Source of the DNA: Candidatus Rifleibacteriota bacterium
Lineage (GTDB): Bacteria; Riflebacteria; Ozemobacteria; Ozemobacterales; Ozemobacteraceae
Reading direction: 5' to 3'
DNA length: 6,551 nucleotides
Assembly (NCBI GenBank): GCA_029560455.1
Contig: JAKQKW010000182.1
Coordinates: 1 to 6,551 of the forward strand
Shown: piece by piece, positions 6,430 through 6,551 of the stretch
Numbering within the stretch: position 1 is the first letter of the stretch
Layout of the letters: each line of letters begins with the position of its first letter
Position numbers and translations under genes: made by a program
Notes under the pieces: model-generated
Databases searched by the model: none
Told to the model about the DNA's origin: nothing
Seen by the model: the letters and a program-made list of their open reading frames with translations, nothing else

Positions 6430-6551
6430 TTGAATAATTTCAGACCAGTCAGCGCATTTGCCTTATTGGCCATTGTCGCCGTCTTTCTGCACGCAACCGC
6501 AGTCTACGCGCTGTCGCCCGCCAGCGCCAGCGCCTTGATAGAGGCCGCCCG
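6430..6551 (+). CDS. Exported protein, 5' end only (possible ankyrin-repeat protein)
   Basis: Forty codons are visible before the right edge. The frame opens after a stop at 6403-6405, and the only sensible start is TTG at 6430, with CGGA ending 8 nt upstream. The peptide begins MNNFRPVSAFALLAIVAVFL and continues HATAVYA, a short basic start, a long hydrophobic core and an AXA-type site: a Sec signal peptide with cleavage after about residue 26. The mature part seen is LSPASASALIEAA plus the first two bases of a probable Arg codon. The phrase LIEAAR often opens ankyrin-repeat domains, but this is far too little to assign a family. The gene starts 31 bp after the stop of the PuuD-like gene on the same strand with no terminator between them, so an operon is likely. 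Codon use (GCC, GTC, CTG) fits real coding sequence. Confidence 0.6.
   Translation, partial: MNNFRPVSAFALLAIVAVFLHATAVYALSPASASALIEAA

Overview
The window is about 6.5 kb of roughly 50% G+C bacterial DNA. It looks like a diderm (Gram-negative type) organism: there are two Sec signal peptides, a type IV pilin-like N-terminus and GGAG/AGGA-type ribosome binding sites. A large PilX_N-type protein next to a giant HEAT-repeat membrane protein recalls poorly characterised lineages such as Candidatus Riflebacteria or some delta-proteobacterial groups. That is only an impression, since no rRNA or other marker gene is present.

Left two thirds (1-5136, minus strand): a probable two-gene operon. The promoter-proximal gene (2263-5136) encodes a 957-residue protein with a long cytoplasmic HEAT-type alpha-solenoid, one transmembrane helix and a C-terminal TPR-like domain predicted to lie outside the cytoplasm. 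After a 56-bp gap comes a long open frame (1-2206) that starts at TTG and runs off the left edge with at least 735 codons. Its N-terminus is a prepilin-peptidase-type leader plus hydrophobic helix of the PilX_N kind, and its visible end reads like the start of a beta-helix. The pair suggests an envelope or type IV pilus/secretion-related function, with the solenoid protein as a membrane-anchored scaffold and the pilin-like protein as an exported partner. This is inference.

Middle (5137-5603): a 467-bp divergent intergenic region. It is dominated by an approximately 314-bp imperfect inverted repeat (5210-5523). Its core would fold, as plus-strand RNA or single-stranded DNA, into a 19-bp bulged stem leading to a compact three-way junction with two hairpins, each exposing GGA in its loop. 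This is the most unusual object in the window and is not explained by any coding gene. It sits between an extended -10 promoter candidate for the minus-strand operon and the start of the plus-strand genes. It could be a foldback/MITE-like mobile repeat or a structured non-coding RNA.

Right (5604-6551, plus strand): a complete gene for an exported class I glutamine amidotransferase-like hydrolase of the PuuD / peptidase C26 family, with an intact Cys-His-Glu triad. It is followed 31 bp later by the first 40 codons of a second exported protein, cut by the window edge. The two are probably co-transcribed.
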